In this document: piece after piece, positions 16,396 to 24,806 of the stretch
Numbering within the stretch: position 1 is the first letter of the stretch
Layout of the letters: each line of letters starts with the position of its first letter
Source: an uncultured Faecalibacterium sp.
GTDB lineage: Bacteria; Bacillota; Clostridia; Oscillospirales; Ruminococcaceae
Length of the DNA: 64,000 bases
Reading direction: 5' to 3'
NCBI GenBank assembly: GCA_937880095.1
Contig: CALFLK010000013.1
Coordinates: 62,001-126,000 of the forward strand
Position numbers and translations under genes: made by a program
Notes under the pieces: model-generated
What the model saw: the letters and a program-made list of their open reading frames with translations, nothing else
What the model was told of the DNA's origin: nothing
Database searches by the model: none

Positions 16396-16774
16396 TGATG
16401 CTCCTGAAGAAGAGTTTGCTACTGTAGAACTTGTGGAAACCTTTGATATCTCCGAGAAGCAAGCTTCCCTTGATCCCGAACTGTATGCGAGTGTCGATTC
16501 ATTATTTAAAGGAACTCAGGATCTAACTACTGCCAGAATGACCACCCTGTGGAGTTCTAACTCCTCAAAGTATGGTTCCATCAGTTGCTATAACAATGGC
16601 GATACCGATTCTGGTCAAGGCGCTGTCCGTTTTATCATTAATGGAAAGATTCAGGATGTTGCTGCTGGACAGGGTGCGACTTTTAGGGTTACTTCTGGCA
16701 GACGCGTTGTTATCAGTGCACAAGCATTGTGGTATGACGGAACCTATGATCTTGAAGTAGTCGCTGCTAAATGA
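16316..16774 (+). CDS. Hypothetical secreted protein with signal peptide
   Basis: A 152-aa protein starting MKKLIALLLAVCFSGVVSLPAFA, a clear Sec signal peptide with cleavage expected after AFA. The mature part begins acidic (SDDAPEEEF). It ends in a region rich in short beta-strand-like stretches (RFIINGKIQDV, RVVISAQALW, DLEVVAAK), suggesting a small beta-sandwich. There is one cysteine, so no disulfide network and no lipobox. I do not recognise the family. Codon use is AT-richer than in neighbours, as in the whole 16.05-18.0 kb stretch. A strong terminator follows. Confidence 0.75.
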   Translation: MKKLIALLLAVCFSGVVSLPAFAATSDDAPEEEFATVELVETFDISEKQASLDPELYASVDSLFKGTQDLTTARMTTLWSSNSSKYGSISCYNNGDTDSGQGAVRFIINGKIQDVAAGQGATFRVTSGRRVVISAQALWYDGTYDLEVVAAK

Positions 16775-16809
16775 TAATCCACTTATAATTATCATCACAT
16801 AATTCAAAA

Positions 16810-16850
16810 AATGATTGTGCACTAAATTTGGGGTGCACAATCATTTTTTT
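16810..16850 (+). terminator. Intrinsic terminator after the secreted-protein gene
   Basis: Thirteen-base perfect arms AATGATTGTGCAC / GTGCACAATCATT followed by seven T. Confidence 0.85.
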
Positions 16851-16871
16851 ATAGTTTAGAGAAGGTACTGT

Positions 16872-17582
16872 ATGATTTCTTTTATTTTAGGTATTTTGGT
16901 TGGATTATTAAATGTGTTATTCAAGTCCACACTGGTCACTCGAACACTATATGTTGGGGCTTGGGGCTGTTTCTTTTCAGATATTGGCACATTTTTGACA
17001 TCTATTGGTTGCTGGGTGATGATGCCTTATATTGTGGCAAGATCTCCTCTCAGCAAAACAAAAAGAAAAGCTGCTACTAATTGCCTTCTTGTTTTAGCCG
17101 GAACGATGTTTGGTTATCACTTTGGATACTATTATGGTATTCGTCCTTCTTGGGCAGATTCTCTTTCTGATTTCTTAGGCTTATATGATTATCTTTGGTT
17201 TATCATCGCCTGCATATTCGGCTTCATTTTTGGATACTTGATACATCCCACCCCGTTTATATGGAAAAATCGCAAATTCGACTTAAACAATTGGCAACGA
17301 TGCTTTGTTTTTTCTACCTGTATTGCAGAATCGATATGGTGGATAATCTGGCATCCTAATGGTGTATTTATCGAATATACACACTTAATTGTCGAACTTG
17401 TAATTGGACTTCTCTTTTTTATTATATCTAACCATAATAACCTGAAAGATTTCAAACAATATTTACGTCTATTTATTTTATCCATTATGGAATTTTTAAT
17501 AATTCTCACAACATACTTTTGGCTTTTCTCTTTTTTAAATTATATGAACGCTGAGCATCCATCTGTTTTCTTTTTTAATTAA
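16872..17582 (+). CDS. Hypothetical polytopic membrane protein
   Basis: A 236-aa very hydrophobic protein with about six or seven membrane segments (for example FILGILVGLLNVLF, LLVLAGTMFGYHFGYYYG, LWFIIACIFGFIFGYLI, LIVELVIGLLFFII, FLIILTTYFWLFSFL). It has a Trp-rich loop around IAESIWWIIWHPNG. No known transporter motif or catalytic residue set is evident. It follows the secreted-protein gene by about 100 bp across a terminator, with weak GAAGG ahead of its ATG. Base composition is strongly AT-rich, which suggests transfer. Confidence 0.7.
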   Translation: MISFILGILVGLLNVLFKSTLVTRTLYVGAWGCFFSDIGTFLTSIGCWVMMPYIVARSPLSKTKRKAATNCLLVLAGTMFGYHFGYYYGIRPSWADSLSDFLGLYDYLWFIIACIFGFIFGYLIHPTPFIWKNRKFDLNNWQRCFVFSTCIAESIWWIIWHPNGVFIEYTHLIVELVIGLLFFIISNHNNLKDFKQYLRLFILSIMEFLIILTTYFWLFSFLNYMNAEHPSVFFFN

Positions 17583-17618
17583 ATAGTTGAAAGTGTTATT
17601 CTGAACAGACTAAATTTA

Positions 17619-17652
17619 GGCTGAAAAAACTCTTACGGAGTTTTTTCAGCCT
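17619..17652. terminator. Hairpin terminator in the accessory island
   Basis: GGCTGAAAAAACTC pairs perfectly with GAGTTTTTTCAGCC around TTACG. It lies 37 bp downstream of the membrane-protein gene. Confidence 0.65.
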
Positions 17653-17714
17653 TGTCTAATCCCTGATTCCAAAGAGATTGAAATGACCCGATTCTGTTGA
17701 TTGGTGCCCAATAA
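17653..17714. other. Short intergenic remnant, unidentified
   Basis: About 60 bp between two strong hairpins. On the minus strand one frame reads IGHQSTESGHFNLFGIRD and then stops, which resembles the end of a gene, but it is too short to identify. It may be debris of a mobile element. Confidence 0.25.
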
Positions 17715-17753
17715 TAAAAAAGAGTTGCAGATTAAATATGCAACTCTTTTTTT
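17715..17753. terminator. Second hairpin terminator in the accessory island
   Basis: AAAAAAGAGTTGCA pairs with TGCAACTCTTTTTT around a 9-nt loop. It can work in both directions. Confidence 0.65.
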
Positions 17754-17772
17754 ACCTTTTTTCAATATCTTT

Positions 17773-17970
17773 TTTCACCAAATCCTGGATGAAACTGACC
17801 GCTGCGGTTCCGGATCTACTGGATCTCGACAACTCTCTATCATCTGAGGTGAAATTTGAGCAAGCTGCAGCCGTTGCGCCTGATCTGCCAGCACAGCTAT
17901 TCTCTCGACCTGTTCCCAGTTGTGCTGCCGTTCTTCAGATAATTCCCTTTGCAAATTTTCTATAAAGTTT
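17773..17970 (-). pseudogene. Gene remnant: coiled-coil C-terminus of an unidentified protein
   Basis: An open minus-strand frame without a start reads NFIENLQRELSEERQHNWEQ then VERIAVLADQAQRLQLAQIS and ends at TGA at 17773. The heptad-like, Gln/Glu-rich helix looks like the tail seen on small DNA-binding proteins of phages and plasmids (family impression only). The reading frame runs back into a terminator hairpin at 17975-18015, so the N-terminus is missing. I interpret it as a decayed or truncated mobile-element gene. Confidence 0.5.
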
Positions 17971-17974
17971 CCAC

Positions 17975-18015
17975 AAAAAATCCCGTTGCAGTGTAATACT
18001 GCAACGGGATTTTTT
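17975..18015. terminator. Perfect 18-bp hairpin terminator downstream of tcdA
   Basis: AAAAAATCCCGTTGCAGT pairs exactly with ACTGCAACGGGATTTTTT around GTAAT. It ends the tcdA transcript on the minus strand and marks the right edge of the AT-rich island. Confidence 0.8.
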
Positions 18016-18023
18016 CACTTCAT

Positions 18024-18731
18024 TTAGTCCAGACCAGTAATATCGCGAATTACCTTGCCCGCCAGCAGCAAACCTGCTGTACCCGGAACAAAACTGATAC
18101 TGCCCGGTGCATGGCGACCTGTGCCTTCGGTATCCGGCACAAAGCACTTGCGTGCAGGTTCGGTAGAGTACACCACCTGTACGTCAGTCAGTCCACGCTT
18201 TCGGCACTCTACGCGCATAACTTTTGCCAAGGGGCAACCGCTGGTCTGATCCAGCGTAGTGAGCGTCAAAAGTTCAGGATGGATTTTATTGCCGGTTCCC
18301 ATGCTGCAAATCACAGGCACATTGGCAGCCTTTGCGCGCGCAATCAGCTCCAGCTTCGCAGACACCGTATCAATAGCGTCCACCACATAATCTGCACCGG
18401 AAAAATCAATGGCATCCGCCGTATCCGGACCATAGAACAGCTGAATCGGCTCTACGACGCAATCCGGGTTGATTTCTGCAATACGACGCACTGCTACTTC
18501 TACTTTCGGCTGACCGACTGTAGACGTGAGCGCCAGCAGCTGGCGGTTTCGGTTGGAATCCGATACCACGTCCGCATCCACCAGAGTCAACTTACCGACA
18601 CCTGCACGCGCCAGCGCCTCTGTAGTATAACCACCGACGCCGCCAACGCCAAATACAATTACATGGGCCGCTTTCAAACGGTCAACGGCCTCGTTGCCTA
18701 CCAAAAGGCGGGTACGTTCATCAAATGCCAT
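18024..18731 (-). CDS. tcdA: tRNA threonylcarbamoyladenosine dehydratase (ThiF/MoeB family)
   Basis: E1-like ATP-dependent enzyme that cyclises the t6A37 base of tRNA to ct6A. The 235-aa protein has the nucleotide-binding glycine loop GVGGVGGYTTEALARAG, the metal/ATP Asp in LTLVDADVVSDSNRNRQLLA, and the family block RVECRKRGLTDVQVVYSTEP. The length fits TcdA (YgdL/CsdL) rather than MoeB. A ribosome site GAGAGGAGG precedes the start. It follows the aldose epimerase gene by 15 bp, probably as one transcript. Confidence 0.92.
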   Translation of the reverse strand: MAFDERTRLLVGNEAVDRLKAAHVIVFGVGGVGGYTTEALARAGVGKLTLVDADVVSDSNRNRQLLALTSTVGQPKVEVAVRRIAEINPDCVVEPIQLFYGPDTADAIDFSGADYVVDAIDTVSAKLELIARAKAANVPVICSMGTGNKIHPELLTLTTLDQTSGCPLAKVMRVECRKRGLTDVQVVYSTEPARKCFVPDTEGTGRHAPGSISFVPGTAGLLLAGKVIRDITGLD

Positions 18732-18746
18732 AGGGGCCTCCTCTCT

Positions 18747-19622
18747 TTATCGAGCGAAGTGGATATTCAAAATCGTAGTATCGCTTGCACCGGGTTCCAG
18801 TACGGCTGCAGCAGGATGTTCGCTCAGCTCCATACCGCCGCCTTCTGCGCCGGGCAATGTACACCAAGGTTCAATGCATACAAAGCGTACCGTTTCGGTG
18901 GGTGCGCTCCACAGCAGCGTATACGGGAAACCTGCAATATCGCAGCTGATATGGCGTCCGGTATCCTTTTCGTAGATGCCCAGTGTGCTGCTGTTCAAAC
19001 CAGTCAGGCACAGGCTGTCATTGGCAAACAATTTGTCCGTCAGCGGAATGTTTTCCATACCGGTGCCCAGAATGCTACACTTTCCGCTGGCCAGACCGCG
19101 AGGTGCGGTGTCAATCAGGATGGGATTCTCCACCTTGTCAAAGCGGAACTCATAATCTTCTGTGGTGTGGTTTGCATCAAACGGAATAGCAAATCCCGGA
19201 TGGAAGCCCAAACCAAAGGGCATTTTTTCACCGCTCTTGTTCGTAACAGTCACACGCAGCTGAACCTTCTGACCCACCAGCTGATAGGTAACGGTCAGGA
19301 CAAAATCAAAGGGATACTTAGTTTTGGTTTCCTCGCTGCTGGTCAGCTCAAAGGTCATGCTGTCGCCTTCTGCCTGCAGCAGGGTATACTCCATCTTACG
19401 GGCAAAGCCGTGACGGCAGCCGGGATACTGCTTACCCTCATATGTAAAGCCATCGGCATAGTTGCCTGCCCAAGGGAACAAAATCGGCGCATGACCTGCC
19501 CATGCCTGCGGATCTCCGCACCAGAGCATCTCCTCACCCTGTTTATTTTTTACGCTGACCATCTCTGCGCCAAGCGTATCTGCTGTCAAGGTCAAAAACT
19601 CATTTTGAATCGTTGCCTGCAT
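18747..19622 (-). CDS. Aldose 1-epimerase family protein (LacX-like)
   Basis: Galactose-mutarotase-fold protein of 291 aa. It starts MQATIQNEFLTLTADTLGAE after AGGAGGAAAAAACG; a longer frame to 19670 lacks a ribosome site. Motifs include ILFPWAGNYADG, the conserved His in YPGCRHGFAR, and GFHPGFAIPF with the second catalytic-type His. LacX-like members act on uncertain sugars, possibly phosphorylated hexoses. A near-consensus riboswitch promoter for the next gene is divergent from it. Confidence 0.88.
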   Translation of the reverse strand: MQATIQNEFLTLTADTLGAEMVSVKNKQGEEMLWCGDPQAWAGHAPILFPWAGNYADGFTYEGKQYPGCRHGFARKMEYTLLQAEGDSMTFELTSSEETKTKYPFDFVLTVTYQLVGQKVQLRVTVTNKSGEKMPFGLGFHPGFAIPFDANHTTEDYEFRFDKVENPILIDTAPRGLASGKCSILGTGMENIPLTDKLFANDSLCLTGLNSSTLGIYEKDTGRHISCDIAGFPYTLLWSAPTETVRFVCIEPWCTLPGAEGGGMELSEHPAAAVLEPGASDTTILNIHFAR

Positions 19623-19791
19623 CGTTTTTTCCTCCTGTCTGATTCGTCCGAAATCGTTTCCAATCGGCATTCTTCTCCTTGCGTTTTAGTATACCACAAT
19701 AGGGCTGTAAAGTCATGAATTTTCACTGCGGTTCCATTTTTTGACAGCTTAGAATGAAAATACAACATAAGTATGACCTTTCCAGAAAGTA

Positions 19792-19820
19792 TTGACATTC
19801 CATTTTCCCCATGCTAGACT
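19792..19820 (+). promoter_or_regulatory. Sigma-A promoter for the glycine riboswitch transcript
   Basis: Perfect TTGACA, 17-bp spacer, TAGACT, 30 bp before the riboswitch. Confidence 0.75.
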
Positions 19821-19849
19821 CTTGCTTGTAATTTCATATTGACAAGCGA

Positions 19850-20013
19850 AGTTTCTGGGAAAATGGCGGTCCCGCCTGCCGACGGAGTAAAACTCTCAGG
19901 CGCCCTTAGGGGCAAGGACCAGAAGCGGATTGTGGCTCTGGAGAATCTCTTTTGAGTACCGAAGGTGCAAAGCGTGTATACGCTGAATCTCTCAGGTAAA
20001 AGGACAGAGTAGA
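19850..20013 (+). promoter_or_regulatory. Tandem glycine riboswitch (gcvT motif)
   Basis: Two adjacent aptamers are readable. The first contains GCCGACGGAGTAA, ACTCTCAGGC and AAGGACCAG (to about 19924). The second contains GTACCGAAGGTGCAAAGC, ATCTCTCAGG and AAAAGGACAGAG (about 19926-20010). These are the conserved cores of the glycine riboswitch. A hairpin CACCCC/GGGGTG with a T-rich loop and tail (20020-20046) is the probable expression platform. The downstream gene is a Na+:alanine/glycine symporter, a known target class. Whether glycine turns it on or off is not decided here. Confidence 0.93.
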
Positions 20014-20160
20014 CCATAGCACCCCTGTTTTTTTGGGGTGTTTGTGTCTGTTGAGAGCCGATTGTATCGTTTGATGCACTCGGCTCAATTTATTTTCCAC
20101 AGACTGCTTTCCAAGATAGCTTGCCCCGTTTTTTGCTCATGTAAAAAGAAAGGCTGTATC

Positions 20161-21573
20161 ATGGAAGAATTTCTGACCCAACTGGAAGCATTTTTGACGC
20201 AGATTGTAAACGCCGTAAACGACGTTTTATGGAACAAGCAGCTTCTGCTCTTGTTCCTGCTGCTGGGTACCGGTATCTACTTTACCATCCGCACCAATTT
20301 TGTTCAGGTGCGCAAGTTTGGTGAAGGCTTTCGCCGCTTGTTCGGCAACATCAACCTGCATGGCGACAAGGCTGGCAAAGAGGGCATGAGCTCGTTTCAG
20401 GCTCTGACTACCGCAATCGCTGCACAGGTCGGTACCGGTAACATCACAGGCTGTGCAACGGCACTGTGTGCCGGTGGTCCCGGTGCGATTTTCTGGATGT
20501 GGATTTCCGCATTCTTTGGCATGGCTACCATTTACGGCGAAGCAGTTCTGGCGCAGGTCAGCCGCACAAAAGATAAGTCCGGTCATGTAACCGGCGGTCC
20601 GATTTATTACATCCGCGCTGCATTCAAGGGCCGTCTGGGCAAATTCCTTGCCGGATTTTTCTCCATTGCGATCATCCTTGCACTGGGTCTGATGGGCAAT
20701 ATGGTGCAGGCAAACTCCATTGGCGTCGCATTTGAAAATGCCTTCCACATCCCCAAGCTGATTACCGGTGTGCTGGTCGCAGCCGTTGCCGCATTTATTT
20801 TCCTGGGCGGTGTAAAGCGCATCGCATCCTTTACCGAAAAGCTGGTCCCCATCATGGCTTGCTTTTACATTTTCGGCTGCGTCGTCCTGCTGATTCTGAA
20901 TCTGCCCATGCTGCCCGCAGCAATCCGTTCTATTTTTGTATGTGCATTCCAGCCTCAGGCAGTTCTGGGCGGTGCGGTTGGTCTGGGTGTAAAAGAAGCG
21001 ATGCGCTACGGTGTTGCACGCGGTTTGTTCTCCAATGAAGCTGGTATGGGTTCCACCCCCCACGCACACGCACTGGCTAAGGTAGAAAAGCCTCAGGATC
21101 AGGGCGTGATCGCTATGATGGGTGTGTTTATTGATACTTTCGTGGTTCTGACCCTGACCGCATTGGTTATCCTGACCAGCTGTCTGTGCCAGCCCGGTGT
21201 GGAAGGCGCACTGGACGGTACTGCTTTGGCTCAGGCTGCATTCTGCCAGACCTTTGGTCATCTGGGCAATATCTTCCTGGCAATCTGTATGCTGTTCTTT
21301 GCATTCTCCACCATTATCGGCTGGTACTTCTTCGGCGAAACCAACGTCAAAGCACTGTTCCATGACAGCAAAATCGCACATCGCATTTATGCTGTTCTGG
21401 TCGTTGCCTGCATCGTGCTGGGCTCTGTGCAGAAAGTCAGTCTGGTATGGAACGCAAGCGATATGTTCAACGGTTTGATGGTCATTCCCAACCTGCTGGC
21501 TGTACTGTTTTTGGGTCGTGTGGTATTCAAGGCCGCACGCGGCGAATCCGTATCTGTAAAAGATTTGGAGTAA
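20161..21573 (+). CDS. Sodium:alanine/glycine symporter (AGCS family)
   Basis: Na+-coupled amino-acid carrier of 470 aa, with about ten to eleven membrane segments. Family hallmarks are GTGIYFTIRTNFVQVR, SSFQALTTAIAAQVGTGNIT, GPGAIFWMWISAFFGMAT and GLFSNEAGMGSTPHAHA. The start at 20161 follows AAGAAAGG, and the upstream in-frame extension lies in the riboswitch leader so it was rejected. The glycine riboswitch predicts that glycine is a substrate or signal. A strong terminator follows. Confidence 0.96.
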   Translation: MEEFLTQLEAFLTQIVNAVNDVLWNKQLLLLFLLLGTGIYFTIRTNFVQVRKFGEGFRRLFGNINLHGDKAGKEGMSSFQALTTAIAAQVGTGNITGCATALCAGGPGAIFWMWISAFFGMATIYGEAVLAQVSRTKDKSGHVTGGPIYYIRAAFKGRLGKFLAGFFSIAIILALGLMGNMVQANSIGVAFENAFHIPKLITGVLVAAVAAFIFLGGVKRIASFTEKLVPIMACFYIFGCVVLLILNLPMLPAAIRSIFVCAFQPQAVLGGAVGLGVKEAMRYGVARGLFSNEAGMGSTPHAHALAKVEKPQDQGVIAMMGVFIDTFVVLTLTALVILTSCLCQPGVEGALDGTALAQAAFCQTFGHLGNIFLAICMLFFAFSTIIGWYFFGETNVKALFHDSKIAHRIYAVLVVACIVLGSVQKVSLVWNASDMFNGLMVIPNLLAVLFLGRVVFKAARGESVSVKDLE

Positions 21574-21615
21574 TTTGCCGATTTCTATTGCTATTTTCCC
21601 TTTCTCTTCTCTATC

Positions 21616-21656
21616 AAAAAAGAGCCGAGGCGTTTCAAACGCCCCGGCTCTTTTTT
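21616..21656. terminator. Bidirectional terminator between the symporter and ABC-F genes
   Basis: AAAAAAGAGCCGAGGCGTTT pairs with AAACGCCCCGGCTCTTTTTT (one mismatch); it serves both converging genes. Confidence 0.85.
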
Positions 21657-21666
21657 GATGAGACAA

Positions 21667-23262
21667 TTATGCTCGGTTCTTACGCCACTCCAGATAGGAG
21701 TCGTAATCACCCTGATAATCCAGACAGCCTTCCGGCGTCAGTTCAATGATACGGTTTGCAACCGTCTGCACGAACTGATGGTCGTGGCTGGCGAAAATAA
21801 CATTGCTCTTAAAGCTGGCAATGCCTTCGTTGACCGCAGAAATGCTCTCCAAGTCCAGATGGTTGGTGGGCTGGTCCAGCAGCAGCACATTTGCCTTGCC
21901 CATCATCATACGGCTGAGCATACAACGCACCTTTTCACCACCAGACAGGACCTTGACCTTCTTGTACACTTCGTCGCCGCTGAACAACATACGGCCCAGG
22001 AAGCCACGCAGGAAAGTTTCGGTGGGTTCCGGTGCATACTGACGCAGCCATTCGACCAGATTCAGGTCCACATCGTTGAAGTATTCGCTGTTATCCTTGG
22101 GGAAGTAGCTCTGGCTGGTAGAAATACCCCAGCGGAAGCTGCCGGAATCCGGTTCCATCTCGCCCATCAGAATCTGGAACAAAGCGGTCTGACCGGCTTC
22201 GTTCTCACCGACCAGTGCAACCTTTTCTTCACGGTTCAGGATGAAGGAAACATTGTTCAGCACCTTCACGCCATTGATGGTCTTTGTCAGACCGTCTACC
22301 ATCAGGATGTCCTTACCCGGTTCACGCTCCATCTCAAAGCCAACAAAGGGATAACGACGGCTGGATGCAGGCATATCCTCCAGCTGCAGGCTGTCCAGAA
22401 TCTTCTTACGGCTGGTTGCCTGCTTACTCTTAGATTTGTTTGCAGAGAAACGCTGGATGAAGTTCTGCAGTTCGCGAATCTTATCCTCGCGCTTCTTGTT
22501 CTGCTGCTTGACCAAACGCTGCATCAGACGGCTGGATTCATACCAGAAGTCATAGTTGCCAGCATACAGCTTGACCTGATTGTAGTCGATATCCACGGTG
22601 TGGGTACAAACTTCATTCAGGAAGTAGCGGTCGTGGCTGACCACGATCAAGGTACCGGGGAACTCCATCAAAAATTCTTCCAGCCACTGGATGCTTTCCA
22701 GATCCAGATAGTTGGTGGGCTCGTCCAGCAGAACGATGTCCGGGTTGCCGAACAAAGCCTGTGCCAACAGCACCTTCACCTTATCACGACCGTCCAGATC
22801 GCTCATCTGCAGATAATGCTTTTCGGTAGAAAGACCCAAACCGTTCAGCAGCATTGCGGCGTCAGCTTCTGCTTCCCAGCCACCCATCTCAGCAAATTCT
22901 GCTTCCAGATCGCCGGCGCGCACGCCGTCTTCCTCGGTAAAGGGATCTTTCGCATACAGCTCGTCCTTTTCCACCATAATGTCGTACAAATGGCGGTTGC
23001 CCATAATGACCGTGGTCATAACGGGATAAGCGTCGTACTTAAAGTGATCCTGCTCCAGAATACTCATGCGCTTGCCCTTATCCAGCGTTACGGTACCGCT
23101 GGTAGGTTCCAGCTGACCGGACAGGATTTTCAGCAGGGTGGATTTACCGGCGCCGTTTGCGCCAATCACACCATAGCAGTTGCCGGGAGTGAATTTCAAA
23201 TCCACGTGCTTAAACAGGGCGGTTCCATCAAATTCAAGGCTTACGTCTTGGACAGTTAACAT
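21667..23262 (-). CDS. ABC-F family ATP-binding protein (YkpA-like)
   Basis: Soluble ribosome-associated-type ATPase of 531 aa with two nucleotide-binding domains and no membrane segments. NBD1 has Walker A GANGAGKSTL and Walker B IVLLDEPTNYLD, but a degenerate signature (MSDLDGRDKVKV). NBD2 has a normal signature LSGGEKVR, yet its Walker A is GENEAGQT (Lys replaced by Gln) and its Walker B is LLLDQPTNHLD (catalytic Glu replaced by Gln). One composite ATP site therefore looks intact and the other degenerate. Such proteins modulate translation or protect from ribosomal drugs; which applies is unknown. Confidence 0.93.
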   Translation of the reverse strand: MLTVQDVSLEFDGTALFKHVDLKFTPGNCYGVIGANGAGKSTLLKILSGQLEPTSGTVTLDKGKRMSILEQDHFKYDAYPVMTTVIMGNRHLYDIMVEKDELYAKDPFTEEDGVRAGDLEAEFAEMGGWEAEADAAMLLNGLGLSTEKHYLQMSDLDGRDKVKVLLAQALFGNPDIVLLDEPTNYLDLESIQWLEEFLMEFPGTLIVVSHDRYFLNEVCTHTVDIDYNQVKLYAGNYDFWYESSRLMQRLVKQQNKKREDKIRELQNFIQRFSANKSKSKQATSRKKILDSLQLEDMPASSRRYPFVGFEMEREPGKDILMVDGLTKTINGVKVLNNVSFILNREEKVALVGENEAGQTALFQILMGEMEPDSGSFRWGISTSQSYFPKDNSEYFNDVDLNLVEWLRQYAPEPTETFLRGFLGRMLFSGDEVYKKVKVLSGGEKVRCMLSRMMMGKANVLLLDQPTNHLDLESISAVNEGIASFKSNVIFASHDHQFVQTVANRIIELTPEGCLDYQGDYDSYLEWRKNRA

Positions 23263-23309
23263 ATTATATAGTTCTCCTATGTCTATCGTTCGCTTGTACG
23301 CGTTGTTCT

Positions 23310-23338
23310 ATAGTATCATGGGATCTGCGGATTTTCAA
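23310..23338 (-). promoter_or_regulatory. Sigma-A promoter for the ABC-F gene
   Basis: On the minus strand TTGAAA, 17-bp spacer, TACTAT, about 50 bp upstream of the start. Confidence 0.6.
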
Positions 23339-23388
23339 GCGATTTTGCGTGTAAAATCCGTTCTTTCCTCCTGCTGCGCAGGAACCGG

Positions 23389-24597
23389 TCACTGCTGACA
23401 CTGTTTCCGGTAAGCGGTAGGGGTTACGCCCATGCTCTTTTTGAAAATTTTGGTAAAGTAGTTCACATCCAGCACACCCACACTCTCGGCAATATCCGCT
23501 ACGCTGTCATCGGTGTTGCGCAAACGGCGTGCCGCACGCTCCACACGGCGAGTATTGATATAATCGGTCAGGGTCTGCCCGGTTTCCTGTTTGAACAGGT
23601 AAGACAAATAGCTGGGGCTAATATAGCACATCCCTGCCAGCATTTTCAGGGAAAGCGCATTACTCAGATTCAGATTGATATAATTCATCACCTTCTGTAT
23701 CAGCGGTGAATAGCGTTTTAAGGAATACTGCTGGACGTACACACAATATTCCCGCAGCATAGCCAGCGCAATTTCCTTGCTTTGGCTTGCCTCTGTTATA
23801 TTTTCAATGCGAATCGCATAGCGCCCCGATATTTCGTCAATATAGTAAGGGTGAACTGCGCTGCGCTGAATTGCTTTGCGCAAAAGCACATTCAAAATCA
23901 CCAGCAGCATTTTAATATCCTGCAGCGGTGTGGCAAAGCGGCTCTCCATACGAAATTGTACCAGCTGTTCAAATGCAGCCAGTGCGCTGCCCACATCGCC
24001 CTGTTCTACGGCGTCCATCACAGCATTTTCTGCTGCATAACGGCGTTCCAGCATGGCAGCCGGCAACTCTTTTTCAAACATCGGCTCTTGGAAACAGCGC
24101 ATATCCGGCTCAAACACCAGCGGCTTGAAAGATTTGCTCTGTATCATCTCCACCGTTTTTCCGCCGTTTGCCATACTTAGTAGACCATTCAGGGTTACGC
24201 AAAGTGCATCCCCGCTCAGTCGGCAAATTCCATTATAAAACTGTTCAATGGCTTTATTGCTTTCCTCGCCCAGATGGCGGCGACACCATTCTATGCTGCG
24301 TTCGCTGCGCTCCTGACCAATCCAAGGACCAAGGATATATGCTGTATTTTCTTCATCCAGCAGGGTAAACACCGCATATTTCAGTTCAAAAACATCCTCT
24401 GCCAAAATCAGTATCTGCGGGGATGTTTCTTTCAACATCTGGCGCCCCATTTCGTCCCAGTCCAGCTGGGGGTCCAATGACTGACGCAGACCATAATCAA
24501 AGCTCTTCAGATCCTCAAATGGTTCCGTCACCTTTGTCAGCTGCAAATTATGTGCAGCCGACAGGGTCTTGAGCACTTGTAAAAATTCTACCTGCAT
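23389..24597 (-). CDS. AraC family transcriptional regulator
   Basis: A 402-aa DNA-binding regulator. The C-terminal about 100 residues form the two helix-turn-helix AraC domain (SLKMLAGMCYISPSYLSYLF, then VADIAESVGVLDVNYFTKIF and MGVTPTAYRKQ). The first 300 residues have no domain I recognise and probably sense a ligand. It is divergent from the HAD phosphatase gene, so that gene is a candidate target (inference). A TTGTCG-17-TAAACT promoter lies upstream at 24638-24666. Confidence 0.9.
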   Translation of the reverse strand: MQVEFLQVLKTLSAAHNLQLTKVTEPFEDLKSFDYGLRQSLDPQLDWDEMGRQMLKETSPQILILAEDVFELKYAVFTLLDEENTAYILGPWIGQERSERSIEWCRRHLGEESNKAIEQFYNGICRLSGDALCVTLNGLLSMANGGKTVEMIQSKSFKPLVFEPDMRCFQEPMFEKELPAAMLERRYAAENAVMDAVEQGDVGSALAAFEQLVQFRMESRFATPLQDIKMLLVILNVLLRKAIQRSAVHPYYIDEISGRYAIRIENITEASQSKEIALAMLREYCVYVQQYSLKRYSPLIQKVMNYINLNLSNALSLKMLAGMCYISPSYLSYLFKQETGQTLTDYINTRRVERAARRLRNTDDSVADIAESVGVLDVNYFTKIFKKSMGVTPTAYRKQCQQ

Positions 24598-24637
24598 CCT
24601 TTCACCTCATTTTGCGCCTATGGATTTTCTACCCTTC

Positions 24638-24666
24638 AGTTTACCATAAACGTGTTTTCCCGACAA
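24638..24666 (-). promoter_or_regulatory. Putative promoter for the AraC regulator gene
   Basis: On the minus strand TTGTCG, 17-bp spacer, TAAACT. Confidence 0.45.
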
Positions 24667-24728
24667 TGAACTTTGTGTTTTGTTCTGATACGCATTCTTT
24701 TTCGTTTAACGCCGAATCTCCCAGCTTT

Positions 24729-24757
24729 TTTACTATCGCTTTGCTGGGATTTATGTT
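24729..24757 (+). promoter_or_regulatory. Putative promoter for the HAD hydrolase gene
   Basis: TTTACT, 17-bp spacer, TATGTT, about 50 bp upstream of the start codon and divergent from the AraC gene promoter. Confidence 0.45.
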
Positions 24758-24806
24758 ATTCTTAGGATAAGCATATTTTGTAATTCGTAAAAGGAGATTT
24801 TTCACT

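Noticed and set aside
21655..23259. A 534-codon plus-strand frame opposite the ABC-F gene
   Set aside because: Shadow of the ABC-F gene; no recognisable domain, no ribosome site.
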